33,718 bases of DNA, from NCBI GenBank assembly GCA_037447655.1, contig JBBHKE010002561.1, forward strand, positions 1 to 33,718, read 5' to 3'. Position 1 is the stretch's first letter; each line of letters opens with the position of its first letter. Shown one piece after another: positions 32,001-33,718 of this stretch. The DNA is from Zygnema cylindricum (Eukaryota; Streptophyta; Zygnematophyceae; Zygnematales; Zygnemataceae). The position numbers and the translations under genes were made by a program. The notes beneath the pieces were generated by a model. That model saw nothing but the letters and a program-made list of their open reading frames with translations, made no database searches and had not been told where the DNA came from.

Positions 32001-33156
32001 TGATTAATCCATGATTATTTAGAAGCTTTATACCACCTGAAAATCATTTCCTGACTTGCAATTCTTTATTTCTTTATTTCGTTTCTTACTTCTTCATTTC
32101 TCACGAAGCCATTAGAGTTAATCACTCTAATGTCAGTGAGTGTTTTTTTTGTTCCAAAATCATGGTCCTGTTAACACTATTTAAACAACACTGTCTAAGG
32201 GAACGTCATGTCAAAACATAATAGTGTAGTTAAAATTAATCAAGTGTTAACGGTAATAATTCAATTGGCGGGTCATTGGTATTTATATATTTCTTTCGAT
32301 GGATGGGAAACTGCAAAAATAATATGATGTTTAATTAGTTTATGTTATTTTTCAACTGTTTCATTTCAGGAGGAGATACGATTTGTCACTTTTCCGGAAC
32401 TTATTGTGGGAATGCTTTTTTGTCCCCGAATGGGGGAGAGAGAGACAATTGAAATAGTTGGTGCCGAGCGTTTTAGCACATATCAGGGGTAAAAAAAAAT
32501 CTCCAAGAATATCATAGGAAGAATATTTTTTTATAATTTTTTTTTTTAATGTATCACTTAGCAAATTTTACAACATCTGTACTGGAATTTATCTCTTTCA
32601 AAACTGTCAATATATGTAAGGTTTATTAGAATCCTTTCTGCAGTTTGAAGTTGAAAGTATTTCTTTATCTTCATTTTTTCTTGCATTTGTTTCAGATCCA
32701 CATTTACCGATGTATCTTTTAAAAATTGATCAACTGCACAATATTTCCTAAGCAACAACTGTACATTTCTGATGTTATTCATAGAACATCAATGACATTT
32801 TTACTTGAAAACTCCTGTACTTGAAAACTCCCGTAAAAGGATGGATAACTAATAATACTAGAAAAAAACCTAAATTTCATATTTTTAACCTTTTTTCTGT
32901 GGCAGTTTTGGACCGACATTAACTTGTTTGAGAATGTTAAACAAATTGAAGGTCTATTGAGTTTTGTTTTTTTTTTTTTTTGTGACAGTTTTGGGTCAAC
33001 ATTCAAATTTTCTACCCGTATTGATGTTACGCAACAGGACGCCACCCTTAGGGATAGATGGGGTAGAAGACCCAAAAGAATAATTGCAATGGACGCCATT
33101 GATTTTGTTAAGAAATGGCAATTACAACACTATGAAATCGATAGGGGAATCGTCAG
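29024..33156 (+). CDS. Poly(ADP-ribose) glycohydrolase copy C, partial, frameshift in exon 1
   Basis: Seven exons: 29024-29304, 29829-30005, 30934-31037, 31275-31470, 31631-31735, 32370-32488 and 32989-33156, with GT-AG borders at the same places and phases as in A and B. The first in-frame ATG is at 29024. Exon 1 gives RQTFQDFQPC and YRWPESVNLLLDLV, but a one-base deletion near 29250 (compared with A and B) sends the frame into TAG; downstream the original frame resumes with LEDGHPNLRNA. Exon 2 has LPQIAKLALRLPDLL, exon 3 ELAAAILATAFLCLFP, exon 5 KYLGGGTLRGGCAQ, exon 6 EEIRFVTFPELIVGMLF and EIVGAERFSTY, exon 7 IIAMDAI. The QEE catalytic glutamates are kept. The exons for the GNWGCG loop and C-terminus must lie right of the window. 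Copy C may be a recent pseudogene, or the deletion may be a read error. Confidence 0.83.
29572..29681. repeat. Three perfect hairpins in intron 1 of PARG copy C
   Basis: Hairpins 1 and 2 (29572-29598 and 29611-29637) share the 11-bp stem CCAGCGACGAA/TTCGTCGCTGG with 5-base loops gtagt and gaagt, and are a 39-base tandem duplication. Hairpin 3 (29650-29681) has a 13-bp stem ACGTGAAATGAAA/TTTCATTTCACGT with a 6-base loop. All stems are perfect. Confidence 0.9.
29714..29747 (+). repeat. Ghost duplicate of the start of exon 2, PARG copy C
   Basis: gaatttggagaatgaataccgttct follows a splice-acceptor-like ttttttttacag and nearly matches the true exon 2 start at 29829 (gttttggagaacgaagaccgttct), about 115 bases upstream of it. 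It looks like a partial tandem duplication of an intron end plus exon start. Confidence 0.6.
30006..30933 (+). other. Intron 2 of PARG copy C with a repeated phrase
   Basis: ttgattctgtgatacaagttttgaaggta and variants occur three times at about 30360, 30449 and 30484, the last two almost adjacent. No exon or RNA gene was recognised in the rest of the intron. Confidence 0.6.
31515..31561 (+). repeat. Tandem duplicate splice-acceptor-like block in intron 4 of copy C
   Basis: catttgactaatttctttcag and catttgtctaatttctttcag occur one after the other. Both could act as 3' splice sites, but the homologous exon begins later, at 31631, after ttaaacag. Confidence 0.7.
31745..31960 (+). repeat. Polypurine (GA-rich) tract in intron 5 of PARG copy C
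   Basis: About 200 bases nearly without pyrimidines on the coding strand, made of gaga, ggga and aaag words. It starts ten bases after the donor that follows the GGG...Q exon. No regular unit was seen. The opposite strand stays open only because of its composition. Confidence 0.9.
32111..32131. repeat. Short palindrome attagagt-taatc-actctaat in intron 5 of copy C
   Basis: Eight-base perfect inverted repeats around a 5-base centre. Related words occur near 3774 (attagagttaataacactcatt) and 18463, so this may be the end or core of a short dispersed element. Confidence 0.5.
32903..32927 (+). repeat. Ghost duplicate of the start of exon 7, PARG copy C
   Basis: ggcagttttggaccgacattaac nearly matches the acceptor and start of the true exon 7 at 32986 (gacagttttgggtcaacattcaa), about 84 bases away. 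As with the exon 2 ghost, it looks like a short local duplication. Confidence 0.5.
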
Positions 33157-33718
33157 GTCGGTTTTCAAAATTTCGGTTCAGTTCAATTGAAAGACTTAAA
33201 TCTCTTTCATATTGGTTCTTGTTATTTTGTTAGCAAAAAAGAGTGCTGATTTTTTAGTTTTGTAAGGATTGGTTTTTTTCCTAGTTAACGATCATTTTTA
33301 TAATTGAGCCGTTTCAACTTTCTTGTAACTGTTTTTTATATATTTGATGGAATAACTGAGTAAATTCTAACCTTTGTTGAAGCTTGGTTTTCATATTATA
33401 CTCGATTTCGATTCTTTTGTTTTAAAAATTAAGACATGCTTAGGGTTAATAACCAATAAGTGAAATGCTGCTAAAATAAACTTACAGATTCGCTTTCAAA
33501 TCTCCTAGGTCGGTACATCCAGCATTTTTTTTTTTCGTACTTTGCCACACCTGTTCATAAAAATTTTAAATAAGAAGAGGTTTGGTTATGAATCTTTTAC
33601 GGATTAAGACATGTCTATTAGTTTTGAATGAGTGAAGGCAGGTTTCATAGTTACTCAAATTTGTGTGATTATTTTTATTTTTTTGCCCAATAGTATTTAT
33701 TGCTTTTGGCGTACTTTT
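33157..33718 (+). other. Intron 7 of PARG copy C, running off the window
   Basis: Opens with CAG|GTCGGT. No sequence like the next PARG exon (E-L-N/D-K-A-L/F-C-G-F in copies A and B) was found before the right edge, so the intron is at least 562 bases long. Confidence 0.6.

Overview
The window looks like nuclear DNA from a land plant or close streptophyte relative. It is AT-rich, its genes are split by GT-AG introns, its poly(ADP-ribose) glycohydrolases (PARGs) are of the plant type, it has a plant-type NB-ARC/TPR gene, and it holds a Ty1/copia element whose primer-binding site matches a plant-type initiator tRNA-Met. The species cannot be named from the sequence.

Layout. (1) 651-4310 (+): 3' half of a STAND/NB-ARC-like TPR protein that resembles the plant TNP (TIR-NB-TPR) family; its 5' part lies outside the window or was not found. 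(2) 4311-5530: intergenic, with a 68-bp tandem duplication. (3) 5530-19449 (-): PARG copy A, recognisable in eleven core exons (7252-19449), plus a repeat-coded C-terminal tail at 6693-7036 and another repetitive tract further downstream. Copy A carries a frameshift, an in-frame stop and a 6.6-kb copia element (11176-17800) in its third intron. (4) 19450-20926: sequence without an identified gene. (5) 20927-27653 (-): PARG copy B, whose eleven core exons are all open, again followed by a charged repetitive tail. (6) 27654-29023: spacer between the divergent copies B and C, with a 45/20-bp minisatellite. (7) 29024 to beyond the right edge (+): PARG copy C, seven exons in the window, with a one-base frameshift in exon 1 and an intact catalytic region; its 3' exons lie outside.

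The three PARG copies share every intron position and phase that can be compared, so they arose by local duplication. A and B are in tandem and C is inverted. Only B is undamaged over the whole core. The copia element is complete in structure (LTR, PBS, gag, protease, integrase, reverse transcriptase, RNase H, PPT, LTR, near-perfect 5-bp target duplication), but its reading frame is broken many times and its first integrase aspartate is replaced by asparagine.

The points most worth following are the PARG triplet beside a NB-ARC/TPR gene, the fast-evolving minisatellite-coded tails of copies A and B, the half-tRNA primer site and W-box-rich LTR of the copia element, and three perfect hairpins in an intron of copy C. 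That the PARGs and the TNP-like gene form one ADP-ribose/immunity locus is a hypothesis only.
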